Of a DNA stretch of 64,000 bases, positions 49,821 through 61,168 are shown piece by piece. The notes under the pieces are model-generated. The model had not been told where the DNA came from, searched no databases, and saw nothing but the letters and a program-made list of their open reading frames with translations. Source of the stretch: Panulirus ornatus (lineage: Eukaryota > Arthropoda > Malacostraca > Decapoda > Palinuridae); assembly GCF_036320965.1 (NCBI RefSeq), contig NC_092287.1:4756297-4820296 (forward strand), written 5' to 3'. Within the stretch, counting starts at the first letter, position 1. Each line of letters begins with the position of its first letter. Position numbers and translations under genes: made by a program.

Positions 49821-50513
49821 AAGTTAGTTAGTAAGTTAATGTAGTTAGTGTTAATAATAAGTTAAGTAGTAAGTAAGTAATAAGAGTTAGTTAAGTAGTA
49901 AGTAGTTTATAAGTAGTTAGTTAAGTAAGTTAGAAGTATAAGTAGTTAAGTTAGTGTTATAATAAGTTAGTATAAGTTAGTTAAGTTAAGTTAAAAAAAA
50001 AAAATAAAGTATATTAGTTAGATTGTTAAGTTAAGAGTAAGTAGTTAGAGTATTAAGTAATTATTAGTTAGTAGTAATTAAGTTAAGTTAGTAAGTAGTT
50101 AAGTAAGTAGTTAAGTAAGTTAGTAAGTAAGTTGTAGTAAGTATAATTAAGTAAGTTAGTAAATAATAAGTAGTTATTAGTAAATAGTAGTATAAAGTAA
50201 GTAAGTATAAGTAGTAGTTAAGTAAGTAATAGTAAGTTAGTTAGTAGTAGTAATTAAGTAAGTAGTAATGTAAGTAGTAGTATAAGTAGTAATTAATAAT
50301 AAATAAGTTAAGTTAGTAGTAATTAAGTAATTAAGTTAGTGTTAAGTAGTAGTTAAGTAGTAGTTAAGTAATTAGTTAGTTAATTAAGTTAAGTAAAGTA
50401 AGTAGTAGTAAGGTTGTAAGTTAAGTGGAAGTTAGGAAGTACGAGAGTTAGTAAGTAAGTTAAGGTTAGATTAGAGTTAGTAGTTAAGGGTTAGTTAGAT
50501 GAAGTAAGTTAGT
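49820..50513 (+). repeat. Irregular, almost C-free TAAG/TTAG sequence
   Basis: About 690 bp using only A, G and T except for a single C near 50,440. It is made of GTTAAG, GTTAGTAAG, TTAGTTAAG and similar words without fixed period. Absence of C is what a G-strand telomere (TTAGG) has, so this looks like a badly decoded or degenerate telomeric strand. Confidence 0.7.
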
Positions 50514-53215
50514 TAAGTTAAGTTAAGTAAAGTTAAGTTAAGTTAAGTAAGTTAAGTTAAGTTAAGTTAAGTTAAGTTAAGTTAAAGTTAAGTTAGGGTA
50601 AGTTAAGTTTAAGTTAGTAAGTGTTTAAGTTAAGTTTAAGTTAAGTTAAGTTAAGTTAAGTTAAGTTAAGTTAAGTTAAGTTAAGTTAAGTTAAGTTAAG
50701 TTAAGTTAAGTTAAGTTAAGTTAAGTTAAGTTAAGTTAAGTTAAGTTAAGTTAAGTTAAGTTAAGTTAAGTTAAGTTAAGTTAAGTTAAGTTAAGTTAAG
50801 TTAAGTTAAGTTAAGTTAAGTTAAGTTAAGTTAAGTTAAGTTAAGTTAAGTTAAGTTAAGTTAAGTTAAGTTAAGTTAAGTTAAGTTAAGTTAAGTTAAG
50901 TTAAGTTAAGTTAAGTTAAGTTAAGTTAAGTTAAGTTAAGTTAAGTTAAGTTAAGTTAAGTTAAGTTAAGTTAAGTTAAGTTAAGTTAAGTTAAGTTAAG
51001 TTAAGTTAAGTTAAGTTAAGTTAAGTTAAGTTAAGTTAAGTTAAGTTAAGTTAAGTTAAGTTAAGTTAAGTTAAGTTAAGTTAAGTTAAGTTAAGTTAAG
51101 TTAAGTTAAGTTAAGTTAAGTTAAGTTAAGTTAAGTTAAGTTAAGTTAAGTTAAGTTAAGTTAAGTTAAGTTAAGTTAAGTTAAGTTAAGTTAAGTTAAG
51201 TTAAGTTAAGTTAAGTTAAGTTAAGTTAAGTTAAGTTAAGTTAAGTTAAGTTAAGTTAAGTTAAGTTAAGTTAAGTTAAGTTAAGTTAAGTTAAGTTAAG
51301 TTAAGTTAAGTTAAGTTAAGTTAAGTTAAGTTAAGTTAAGTTAAGTTAAGTTAAGTTAAGTTAAGTTAAGTTAAGTTAAGTTAAGTTAAGTTAAGTTAAG
51401 TTAAGTTAAGTTAAGTTAAGTTAAGTTAAGTTAAGTTAAGTTAAGTTAAGTTAAGTTAAGTTAAGTTAAGTTAAGTTAAGTTAAGTTAAGTTAAGTTAAG
51501 TTAAGTTAAGTTAAGTTAAGTTAAGTTAAGTTAAGTTAAGTTAAGTTAAGTTAAGTTAAGTTAAGTTAAGTTAAGTTAAGTTAAGTTAAGTTAAGTTAAG
51601 TTAAGTTAAGTTAAGTTAAGTTAAGTTAAGTTAAGTTAAGTTAAGTTAAGTTAAGTTAAGTTAAGTTAAGTTAAGTTAAGTTAAGTTAAGTTAAGTTAAG
51701 TTAAGTTAAGTTAAGTTAAGTTAAGTTAAGTTAAGTTAAGTTAAGTTAAGTTAAGTTAAGTTAAGTTAAGTTAAGTTAAGTTAAGTTAAGTTAAGTTAAG
51801 TTAAGTTAAGTTAAGTTAAGTTAAGTTAAGTTAAGTTAAGTTAAGTTAAGTTAAGTTAAGTTAAGTTAAGTTAAGTTAAGTTAAGTTAAGTTAAGTTAAG
51901 TTAAGTTAAGTTAAGTTAAGTTAAGTTAAGTTAAGTTAAGTTAAGTTAAGTTAAGTTAAGTTAAGTTAAGTTAAGTTAAGTTAAGTTAAGTTAAGTTAAG
52001 TTAAGTTAAGTTAAGTTAAGTTAAGTTAAGTTAAGTTAAGTTAAGTTAAGTTAAGTTAAGTTAAGTTAAGTTAAGTTAAGTTAAGTTAAGTTAAGTTAAG
52101 TTAAGTTAAGTTAAGTTAAGTTAAGTTAAGTTAAGTTAAGTTAAGTTAAGTTAAGTTAAGTTAAGTTAAGTTAAGTTAAGTTAAGTTAAGTTAAGTTAAG
52201 TTAAGTTAAGTTAAGTTAAGTTAAGTTAAGTTAAGTTAAGTTAAGTTAAGTTAAGTTAAGTTAAGTTAAGTTAAGTTAAGTTAAGTTAAGTTAAGTTAAG
52301 TTAAGTTAAGTTAAGTTAAGTTAAGTTAAGTTAAGTTAAGTTAAGTTAAGTTAAGTTAAGTTAAGTTAAGTTAAGTTAAGTTAAGTTAAGTTAAGTTAAG
52401 TTAAGTTAAGTTAAGTTAAGTTAAGTTAAGTTAAGTTAAGTTAAGTTAAGTTAAGTTAAGTTAAGTTAAGTTAAGTTAAGTTAAGTTAAGTTAAGTTAAG
52501 TTAAGTTAAGTTAAGTTAAGTTAAGTTAAGTTAAGTTAAGTTAAGTTAAGTTAAGTTAAGTTAAGTTAAGTTAAGTTAAGTTAAGTTAAGTTAAGTTAAG
52601 TTAAGTTAAGTTAAGTTAAGTTAAGTTAAGTTAAGTTAAGTTAAGTTAAGTTAAGTTAAGTTAAGTTAAGTTAAGTTAAGTTAAGTTAAGTTAAGTTAAG
52701 TTAAGTTAAGTTAAGTTAAGTTAAGTTAAGTTAAGTTAAGTTAAGTTAAGTTAAGTTAAGTTAAGTTAAGTTAAGTTAAGTTAAGTTAAGTTAAGTTAAG
52801 TTAAGTTAAGTTAAGTTAAGTTAAGTTAAGTTAAGTTAAGTTAAGTTAAGTTAAGTTAAGTTAAGTTAAGTTAAGTTAAGTTAAGTTAAGTTAAGTTAAG
52901 TTAAGTTAAGTTAAGTTAAGTTAAGTTAAGTTAAGTTAAGTTAAGTTAAGTTAAGTTAAGTTAAGTTAAGTTAAGTTAAGTTAAGTTAAGTTAAGTTAAG
53001 TTAAGTTAAGTTAAGTTAAGTTAAGTTAAGTTAAGTTAAGTTAAGTTAAGTTAAGTTAAGTTAAGTTAAGTTAAGTTAAGTTAAGTTAAGTTAAGTTAAG
53101 TTAAGTTAAGTTAAGTTAAGTTAAGTTAAGTTAAGTTAAGTTAAGTTAAGTTAAGTTAAGTAAGTTAAGTTAAGTTAAGTTAAGTTAAGTTAAGTTAAGT
53201 TAAGTTACGTTAAGT
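50514..53215 (+). repeat. (TTAAG)n array
   Basis: After about 120 bp of imperfect units, roughly 500 copies are without error from about 50,635 to 53,160. The unit differs from the arthropod telomere repeat TTAGG at one base. It is in the G-strand orientation, as at a right chromosome end. Either it is a variant telomeric satellite or true TTAGG miscalled in a strand-specific way. Confidence 0.85.
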
Positions 53216-53550
53216 TAAAGTTAAGTTAAGTTAAGTAAGTTAAGTTACGTTAAGTTTAAGTTAAAGTACCTTAATTAAGTTACCTTACGTAAAGTAAACA
53301 TTACCTAACCTACCTTCATTACCTTATCCTAACCTACCTACTCCTAACCTACCATAACTAACTAACCTAACCTAACCTAACCTACCTAACCTAACCTTAC
53401 CTAACCTAACCTAACCTACCTAACTACCTACTAACCTAACCTACCTTCCTACTAACCTAACCTAACCTAACCTAAACCTAACTAACCTAACCTAACCTAA
53501 CCTATAACCTAACCTTACCTAACCTAACCTAACCTAACCTAACACCTAAC
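53216..53550. repeat. Transition between the two arrays
   Basis: Over about 130 bp TTAAG units acquire TTACG and AAAG errors, pass through a region with ACCTTAATTAAGTTACC (short inverted), and become ACCTAACC words by about 53,345. Imperfect CCTAA units (CCTACC, CCTAAACC) continue to about 53,550. Confidence 0.8.
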
Positions 53551-56500
53551 TAACCTAACCTAACCTAACCTAACCTAACCTAACCTAACCTAACCTAACC
53601 TAACCTAACCTAACCTAACCTAACCTAACCTAACCTAACCTAACCTAACCTAACCTAACCTAACCTAACCTAACCTAACCTAACCTAACCTAACCTAACC
53701 TAACCTAACCTAACCTAACCTAACCTAACCTAACCTAACCTAACCTAACCTAACCTAACCTAACCTAACCTAACCTAACCTAACCTAACCTAACCTAACC
53801 TAACCTAACCTAACCTAACCTAACCTAACCTAACCTAACCTAACCTAACCTAACCTAACCTAACCTAACCTAACCTAACCTAACCTAACCTAACCTAACC
53901 TAACCTAACCTAACCTAACCTAACCTAACCTAACCTAACCTAACCTAACCTAACCTAACCTAACCTAACCTAACCTAACCTAACCTAACCTAACCTAACC
54001 TAACCTAACCTAACCTAACCTAACCTAACCTAACCTAACCTAACCTAACCTAACCTAACCTAACCTCACCTAACCTAACCTAACCTAACCTAACCTAACC
54101 TAACCTAACCTAACCTAACCTAACCTAACCTAACCTAACCTAACCTAACCTAACCTAACCTAACCTAACCTAACCTAACCTAACCTAACCTAACCTAACC
54201 TAACCTAACCTAACCTAACCTAACCTAACCTAACCTAACCTAACCTAACCTAACCTAACCTAACCTAACCTAACCTAACCTAACCTAACCTAACCTAACC
54301 TAACCTAACCTAACCTAACCTAACCTAACCTAACCTAACCTAACCTAACCTAACCTAACCTAACCTAACCTAACCTAACCTAACCTAACCTAACCTAACC
54401 TAACCTAACCTAACCTAACCTAACCTAACCTAACCTAACCTAACCTAACCTAACCTAACCTAACCTAACCTAACCTAACCTAACCTAACCTAACCTAACC
54501 TAACCTAACCTAACCTAACCTAACCTAACCTAACCTAACCTAACCTAACCTAACCTAACCTAACCTAACCTAACCTAACCTAACCTAACCTAACCTAACC
54601 TAACCTAACCTAACCTAACCTAACCTAACCTAACCTAACCTAACCTAACCTAACCTAACCTAACCTAACCTAACCTAACCTAACCTAACCTAACCTAACC
54701 TAACCTAACCTAACCTAACCTAACCTAACCTAACCTAACCTAACCTAACCTAACCTAACCTAACCTAACCTAACCTAACCTAACCTAACCTAACCTAACC
54801 TAACCTAACCTAACCTAACCTAACCTAACCTAACCTAACCTAACCTAACCTAACCTAACCTAACCTAACCTAACCTAACCTAACCTAACCTAACCTAACC
54901 TAACCTAACCTAACCTAACCTAACCTAACCTAACCTAACCTAACCTAACCTAACCTAACCTAACCTAACCTAACCTAACCTAACCTAACCTAACCTAACC
55001 TAACCTAACCTAACCTAACCTAACCTAACCTAACCTAACCTAACCTAACCTAACCTAACCTAACCTAACCTAACCTAACCTAACCTAACCTAACCTAACC
55101 TAACCTAACCTAACCTAACCTAACCTAACCTAACCTAACCTAACCTAACCTAACCTAACCTAACCTAACCTAACCTAACCTAACCTAACCTAACCTAACC
55201 TAACCTAACCTAACCTAACCTAACCTAACCTAACCTAACCTAACCTAACCTAACCTAACCTAACCTAACCTAACCTAACCTAACCTAACCTAACCTAACC
55301 TAACCTAACCTAACCTAACCTAACCTAACCTAACCTAACCTAACCTAACCTAACCTAACCTAACCTAACCTAACCTAACCTAACCTAACCTAACCTAACC
55401 TAACCTAACCTAACCTAACCTAACCTAACCTAACCTAACCTAACCTAACCTAACCTAACCTAACCTAACCTAACCTAACCTAACCTAACCTAACCTAACC
55501 TAACCTAACCTAACCTAACCTAACCTAACCTAACCTAACCTAACCTAACCTAACCTAACCTACCCTAACCTAACCTAACCTAACCTAACCTAACCTAACC
55601 TAACCTAACCTAACCTAACCTAACCTAACCTAACCTAACCTAACCTAACCTAACCTAACCTAACCTAACCTAACCTAACCTAACCTAACCTAACCTAACC
55701 TAACCTAACCTAACCTAACCTAACCTAACCTAACCTAACCTAACCTAACCTAACCTAACCTAACCTAACCTAACCTAACCTAACCTAACCTAACCTAACC
55801 TAACCTAACCTAACCTAACCTAACCTAACCTAACCTAACCTAACCTAACCTAACCTAACCTAACCTAACCTAACCTAACCTAACCTAACCTAACCTAACC
55901 TAACCTAACCTAACCTAACCTAACCTAACCTAACCTAACCTAACCTAACCTAACCTAACCTAACCTAACCTAACCTAACCTAACCTAACCTAACCTAACC
56001 TAACCTAACCTAACCTAACCTAACCTAACCTAACCTAACCTAACCTAACCTACCCTAACCTAACCTAACCTAACCTAACCTAACCTAACCTAACCTAACC
56101 TAACCTAACCTAACCTAACCTAACCTAACCTAACCTAACCTAACCTAACCTAACCTAACCTAACCTAACCTAACCTAACCTACCCTAACCTAACCTACCC
56201 TAACCTAACCTAACCTAACCTAACCTAACCTAACCTAACCTAACCTAACCTACCCTAACCTAACCTAACCTAACCTAACCTAACCTACCCTAACCTAACC
56301 TAACCTAACCTAACCTAACCTACCTAACCTAACCTAACCTAACCTAACCTAACCTAACCTAACCTAACCTAACCTAACCTAACCTAACCTAACCTAACCT
56401 AACCTAACCTAACCTAACCTAACCTAACCTAACCTAACCTAACCTAACCTAACCTAACCTAACCTAACCTAACCTAACCTAACCTAACCTAACCTAACCT

Positions 56501-57329
56501 AACCTAACCTAACCTAACCTAACCTAACCTAACCTAACCTAACCTAACCTAACCTAACCTAACCTAACCTAACCTAACCTACCCTACCCTAACCTAACCT
56601 AACCTAACCTAACCTAACCTAACCTAACCTAACCTAACCTAACCTAACCTAACCTAACCTAACCTAACCTAACCTAACCTAACCTAACCTACCCTAACCT
56701 AACCTAACCTAACCTAACCTAACCTAACCTAACCTACCCTAACCTAACCTAACCTAACCTAACCTACCCTAACCTAACCCAACCTAACCTAACCTAACCT
56801 AACCTACCCTACCCTACCCTAACCTAACCTAACCTAACCTAACCTAACCTACCCTAACCTAACCTAACCTAACCTAACCTACCCTAACCTAACCTAACCT
56901 AACCTACCCTACCCTACCCTACCCTAACCTAACCTAACCTACCCTAACCTAACCTAACCTAACCTAACCTAACCTAACCTACCCTAACCTAACCTAACCT
57001 AACCTACCCTAACCTAACCTAACCTAACCTAACCTACCCTAACCTAACCTACCCTAACCTAACCTAACCTAACCTACCCTAACCTAACCTAACCTAACCT
57101 AACCTAACCTAACCTAACCTAACCTAACCTACCCTAACCTAACCTAACCTAACCTACCCTAACCTAACCTAACCTAACCTAACCTAACCTAACCTAACCT
57201 AACCTAACCTAACCTAACCTAACCTAACCTAACCTACCTACCCTAACCTAACCTAACCTAACCTACCCTAACCTAACCTAACCTAACCTACCCTAACCTA
57301 ACCTAACCTAACCTAACCTAACCTAACCT
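53551..57329 (-). repeat. Telomeric (CCTAA)n array, TTAGG on the minus strand
   Basis: About 750 units of the arthropod telomere repeat in C-strand orientation, as at a left chromosome end. One CTCACC unit occurs near 54,065. The array is otherwise pure to 55,560. CCTAC variants appear singly at 55,561 and 56,050 and become frequent (about thirty) from 56,160 to 57,329. Increase of variants toward the unique flank is the known structure of real telomeres, placing the chromosome body to the right. Confidence 0.95.
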
Positions 57330-57660
57330 TTCATAAAGGACTGCAAGGACAAGCCTGTACTAAGGTGCAAGAAGAATATACTTACAAGGACAAGCCTATA
57401 CTTACTTAACAAATATATAATTTTTCCTGCTTAAAAGTCCTACTTCCACCTCCCCGTGGTAAGCAGGGGGCAACAGATGATATCATCTGGCTAACGGAAG
57501 ACGTGAACGATCGTTAATCGGACTTAGAGGTGAGTGATAAAACGCGCTTTTGACTTAATATTCTGCCGCGCTTTTGATAGCAATATATCAGCAACGTTTG
57601 CCGCGCTTTTGATATGCCAATCCGCGCTTTCGTAAAACGCCGGTCTAAACTGCTGTGATC
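57330..57660. other. Subtelomeric flank with CCGCGCTTTTGATA motifs
   Basis: Unique sequence begins abruptly after the array. CAAGGACAAGCCTGTACT and CAAGGACAAGCCTATACT form a short direct repeat (57,346; 57,388). The motif (C)CGCGCTTTTGA occurs at 57,543, 57,566, 57,601 and 57,622. No gene is recognisable. Confidence 0.6.
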
Positions 57661-57924
57661 AGGTCACTGGGGTCAGGTCAGTATATTATACCTCTAGATC
57701 CAGGCTAGTTCATTCTGCCTCAGGCGCCAGGATGGTCTATTCTGTCAGTGAGAGTTGGGTCAGTGAACCTTGCTACTAGGGCTTCAGGTAAGGTTATTTT
57801 ACTCTTGGTGTCATCTCAGTATATTGCGTCACTGAGGTCGGGTCAGTTCATCTTACCTCTAGCGCCAGTTCAGTTTATCCTGTCAGCGGGGTAAGTTCGG
57901 TTTTTATTCTGCCCCTGAGGCCAG
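57661..57924. repeat. Degenerate relatives of the 27-mer
   Basis: GGTCAGTTTATTCTG-type words with variable linkers, grading into the regular array that follows. Confidence 0.65.
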
Positions 57925-58172
57925 GTCAGTTTATGCAGTCCTTGGGGGCCAGGTCAGTTTATCCTGCCTCTGAGTCCAGGTCAGTTTATTCTGCCTCTGA
58001 GGCCAAGTCACTTTATTCTGCCTCTGAGGCCAGGTCACTTTATTCTGCCTCTGAGGCCAGGTCACTTTATTCTGCCTCTGAGTCCAGGTCAGTTTATCCT
58101 GCCTGTGAGCCCAGGTCACTTTATTCTGCCTCTGAGGCCAGGTCAGTTTATCCTGCCTCTGGTGACCAGGTC
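57925..58172. repeat. 27-bp minisatellite, about nine copies
   Basis: The unit is TCTGCCTCTGAGGCCAGGTC plus ACTTTAT (27 bp), with AGTCC, AGCCC and AGTTTATCC variants. Nine-residue frames on both strands are artefacts. The word CAGGTCA is prominent, as in the dispersed hub. Confidence 0.95.
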
Positions 58173-58228
58173 AGATCCCGCCTGTGCAGGTAAGGTCACA
58201 GTCGTCACAAGGTTAAAGTAGTCGGCTG

Positions 58229-58253
58229 AGGTCAAAGGTCAAGAGGAAGGTCA
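58229..58253 (+). promoter_or_regulatory. DR1 of AGGTCA with a third half-site
   Basis: AGGTCAAAGGTCA at 58,229-58,241 is a perfect direct repeat with one-base spacing, the known preferred site of RXR/USP and HNF4-type nuclear receptors. A further AGGTCA lies at 58,248-58,253. It sits beside repeats rich in GGTCA, so chance origin from repeat material is a serious alternative. Confidence 0.25.
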
Positions 58254-58989
58254 GGTAATCTTAACCCTTTGGGCCGTGCTCTCCCTTTGATGGAGCCGGC
58301 CACCTCTCGCATCTAATTACCTAAACTTAAAATGCTGCCATAAAAAGGCAGCGGATAACAAGATCCCGGATAAGACTTAAGAATAAAGGATTCCAATCCT
58401 TGCAACTCGGTTCTTTGACAAGGTCTCTCAGGACGACTTGATATACGACGACATTCCTGCATTTCTCAAAAAAAAAAGAACATCAAAAACATCTCACTTG
58501 AGTCAAAATAAGGTTATGGACTATTCAGTGAGTGGTAATAACGGGAGGGAGGGAGGGGGTGACGACGGTAGATCGATGGCTGACACCAAGTTAACTGGCG
58601 GGTCCTGCGTCGTCGCCAGAGCCATCTGGTGAATGCGGCCGGCGGTGGCTGGTGGTGGCTGGCGGGCACTTTCAAGCCTCCGGACCGTCCACACTCGACA
58701 TCGCCCATCTAGGACACAACGGGTCCTCACTCCACTGAGGAAACTACTACTGAGTCACCAGGAAGATAACATGGTTCTGGCACACCTCCTCCACAGTTCA
58801 GATGGATCGGTAAATGTGATTCCTGACGTACGTTAGTGTAAATGAAGGATCAACACTTGAAAGATGAGACGGACTTAATAAAGGTGTTGGCAGCACTGCT
58901 TGCTCGTCAAGGTCTCCCATCCCGCTATATTGTTTTGGATTAAGATCTGTTTCATCTACGATAACCATTAGCAACCCCCAGTAGGTTAC
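58254..58989. other. Unique DNA, nothing recognised
   Basis: Short frames only (64-69 codons). (GGGA)n-like run near 58,540. Confidence 0.4.
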
Positions 58990-59275
58990 TAATGTCTCAT
59001 CTCCAGTGGCGGGTGGTCAATAATGTCTCATCCCCAGTGGCTGGTGGTCAATAATGTCTCATCCCCAGTGGCTGGTGGTCAATAATGTCTCATCCCCAGT
59101 GGCTGGTGGTCAATAATGTCTCATCTCCAGTGGCTTGTGGTTACCGCTGCCTCACCTCCAGTGGATGATCACTAATGTCTCATCTCCAGTGGCTGGTGGT
59201 CACTTCTGTCTCATCCCCAGTGGCTGGTGGTCACAAATGTCTCAGCTGCAGTAGAAGGTGGTCACTAACGTCAAG
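58990..59275. repeat. 31-bp minisatellite, about nine copies
   Basis: The unit is TCTCATCCCCAGTGGCTGGT plus GGTCAATAATG (31 bp). The first five copies are nearly perfect; later ones are diverged. Confidence 0.95.
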
Positions 59276-60709
59276 ATATGCCGGGCTAAACATCCCGAGA
59301 CAATACTCACCCACCAATATCGCCCGAACTCTTAAGATTTTAATTAACGAACGCACCAGGGCTGCAGGTGGTCCGGTAATGAGCGCACTGCGACCTACAT
59401 ATTCGAGTCAGAGGAAACAATAGGCGGCTGTGAGCAGGTCATGCTGGAAGGTGGGTTGTGTCTGGAAGCTGCTGGACCCCGGGCCAGGTGACGCTGCTCC
59501 TCACACTCTCTGGAAATTAATGGCTGACTTTCTTATCAACGCACGGGATTCTGAGCAACTTAGTACCGGTAAGTTTCCAGCTTAAGGTTAAGTTGATGTA
59601 AGTTGAAGGAAAATCTCCAGCAAGCTGACTATCTCCAGCAGAAACTTTCAAGTTTTATGACAGAATTTAGGAAGAACTTTGGTGTCTTGATGACAGATAT
59701 CTGGAAAGGCTTGGCAACCTGGTCACGGTCTGGAAAAGAAGGTTACGATTGATCTCGTATCTCATGGAAAGACGAAGGCAACTGTAACGACATCTGTTAT
59801 AAAGGTGCAGACGACTGGATGATGCTCTTGAGAGGCACAGAGACCTTGATCTGGTCTCACATGGAGAGACTTAGCCAGCTTAATCCAATATATCCTGGAA
59901 AAGCCTGAGGAACCTGGGTTCTCAACTTCCGGAAAGTAGCGAAGACTAACTGATCCAAGATCATCAGGGAGTTCCAGAGCAAGAGAATCCCGTAACTCCT
60001 GGAAAGTAGACATTAACTTATTGCAAGATCTGGAAAGTCTTTAACTGTTTGATGGTACAGCCTCTAGTATGGCCGTGCGTAACGTGAGGGGTTGTTGCCT
60101 GTGCCAGGCTGAGGGTAAACCTCACTGGCCAAGTTCTGAAGTGACTGGATATCGTTGTGCTGGAACTCTGAGGCCAGACTGATGAATGCCTCCTGGAAGA
60201 TTCTGGAAAGTACTGCGAGGCAAGGGTCAGTGTGATCCTCGTTGGCCCTGAGACTGTGGATCTGTGAGTACGATCCAGCAGATGACGAGACGGCCTAAGG
60301 TACCTGATCCATCAGGTTTGTAGAGGGTTCTGACCGGACAGCCTCATTCACCAGGCTCCCTCAGGCTCTGAGCTGGTCGTCCAAGAGGGTCTTGGATTGA
60401 AGTTTAATTGGGCAAAGTAAACAGGAACTTATTAACTGACTCAGTGGTCTGAAAGGCGTTGGACATCATGTCAAGATTTTCCCTCTCTCTGTCATCCCCT
60501 CTGTATACCAGTGTGCCGTGCGCGGATACTTACATGAACATCACATATGATGGATTTACGGGGCGTCCGAGGACCTGCAGTGGTGATGTCTCGCTTGTCC
60601 TCCTGGCGGGGTGATGCCCCAACTCCTGCAGACGAGGCACACTCACCTTCAGTGACACGCGAGTGACGGCCTTCAAGTGGGTGTCACTCCCTCCTCCCAC
60701 TCCAGATCC

Positions 60710-60712
<3 letters not shown>
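59276..60712. other. Unique DNA with a fossil CTGGAAAG repeat
   Basis: From about 59,460 to 60,210 the word CTGGAAAG or CCGGAAAG recurs about ten times, often 29-35 bp apart (59,701; 59,730; 59,764; 59,895; 59,929; 59,998; 60,030). It is the trace of a decayed tandem array. No frame above 83 codons. Confidence 0.45.

Positions 60713-60767
<55 letters not shown>
60713..60767. repeat. (CA)n microsatellite
   Basis: About 27 CA units. Confidence 0.95.
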
Positions 60768-60769
<2 letters not shown>

Positions 60770-60888
60770 CTTCATCGCGGGTGTAGGTCGACGGCAACAG
60801 ACTCTCCTACCGCCATCTGTCCCATTGTCGTCGAGTTGAAATGATGTGTTATGTGATACGACAAGAAGTTGACGTCTCGCTCCACACG

Positions 60889-60953
<65 letters not shown>
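60889..60953. repeat. (CA)n microsatellite
   Basis: About 32 CA units with one TC interruption near 60,914. Confidence 0.95.
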
Positions 60954-60955
<2 letters not shown>

Positions 60956-61074
60956 CTGCGCCGAGAACCAGTAATGTTGCGCATGTGCAGAATGAGAATG
61001 TTAATATATCTGCGATCATCAGTGATATTAAATGAATCACAGACGTACAAATTAAGAGCGGGCACCGTCTCTGA

Positions 61075-61168
61075 ACGGTCAGGTCAAAGGGCAGACCATC
61101 AGACGCAAGGGTCGTACCGTTGTGGTCTCGGGTCGTATTGTTGTGGTCAAGAGGTCAACAAGTAAAGG
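61075..61168 (-). repeat. Dispersed 21-bp family, locus 9, with hub
   Basis: CAGGTCAAAGGGCAGACCATC is the hub. It is followed by CAAGGGTCGTACCGTTGTGG and a second diverged unit ending TGTGGTCAAGAGGTCAA. Confidence 0.75.

Noticed and set aside
50514..53215. piggyBac-type TTAA targets within (TTAAG)n
   Set aside because: TTAA occurs in every unit simply because of the repeat; no element ends or terminal inverted repeats are present.
53551..57329. Ordinary interstitial satellite unrelated to telomeres
   Set aside because: The unit is exactly the arthropod telomere repeat, about 750 copies, with the proximal-variant gradient expected of a chromosome end.
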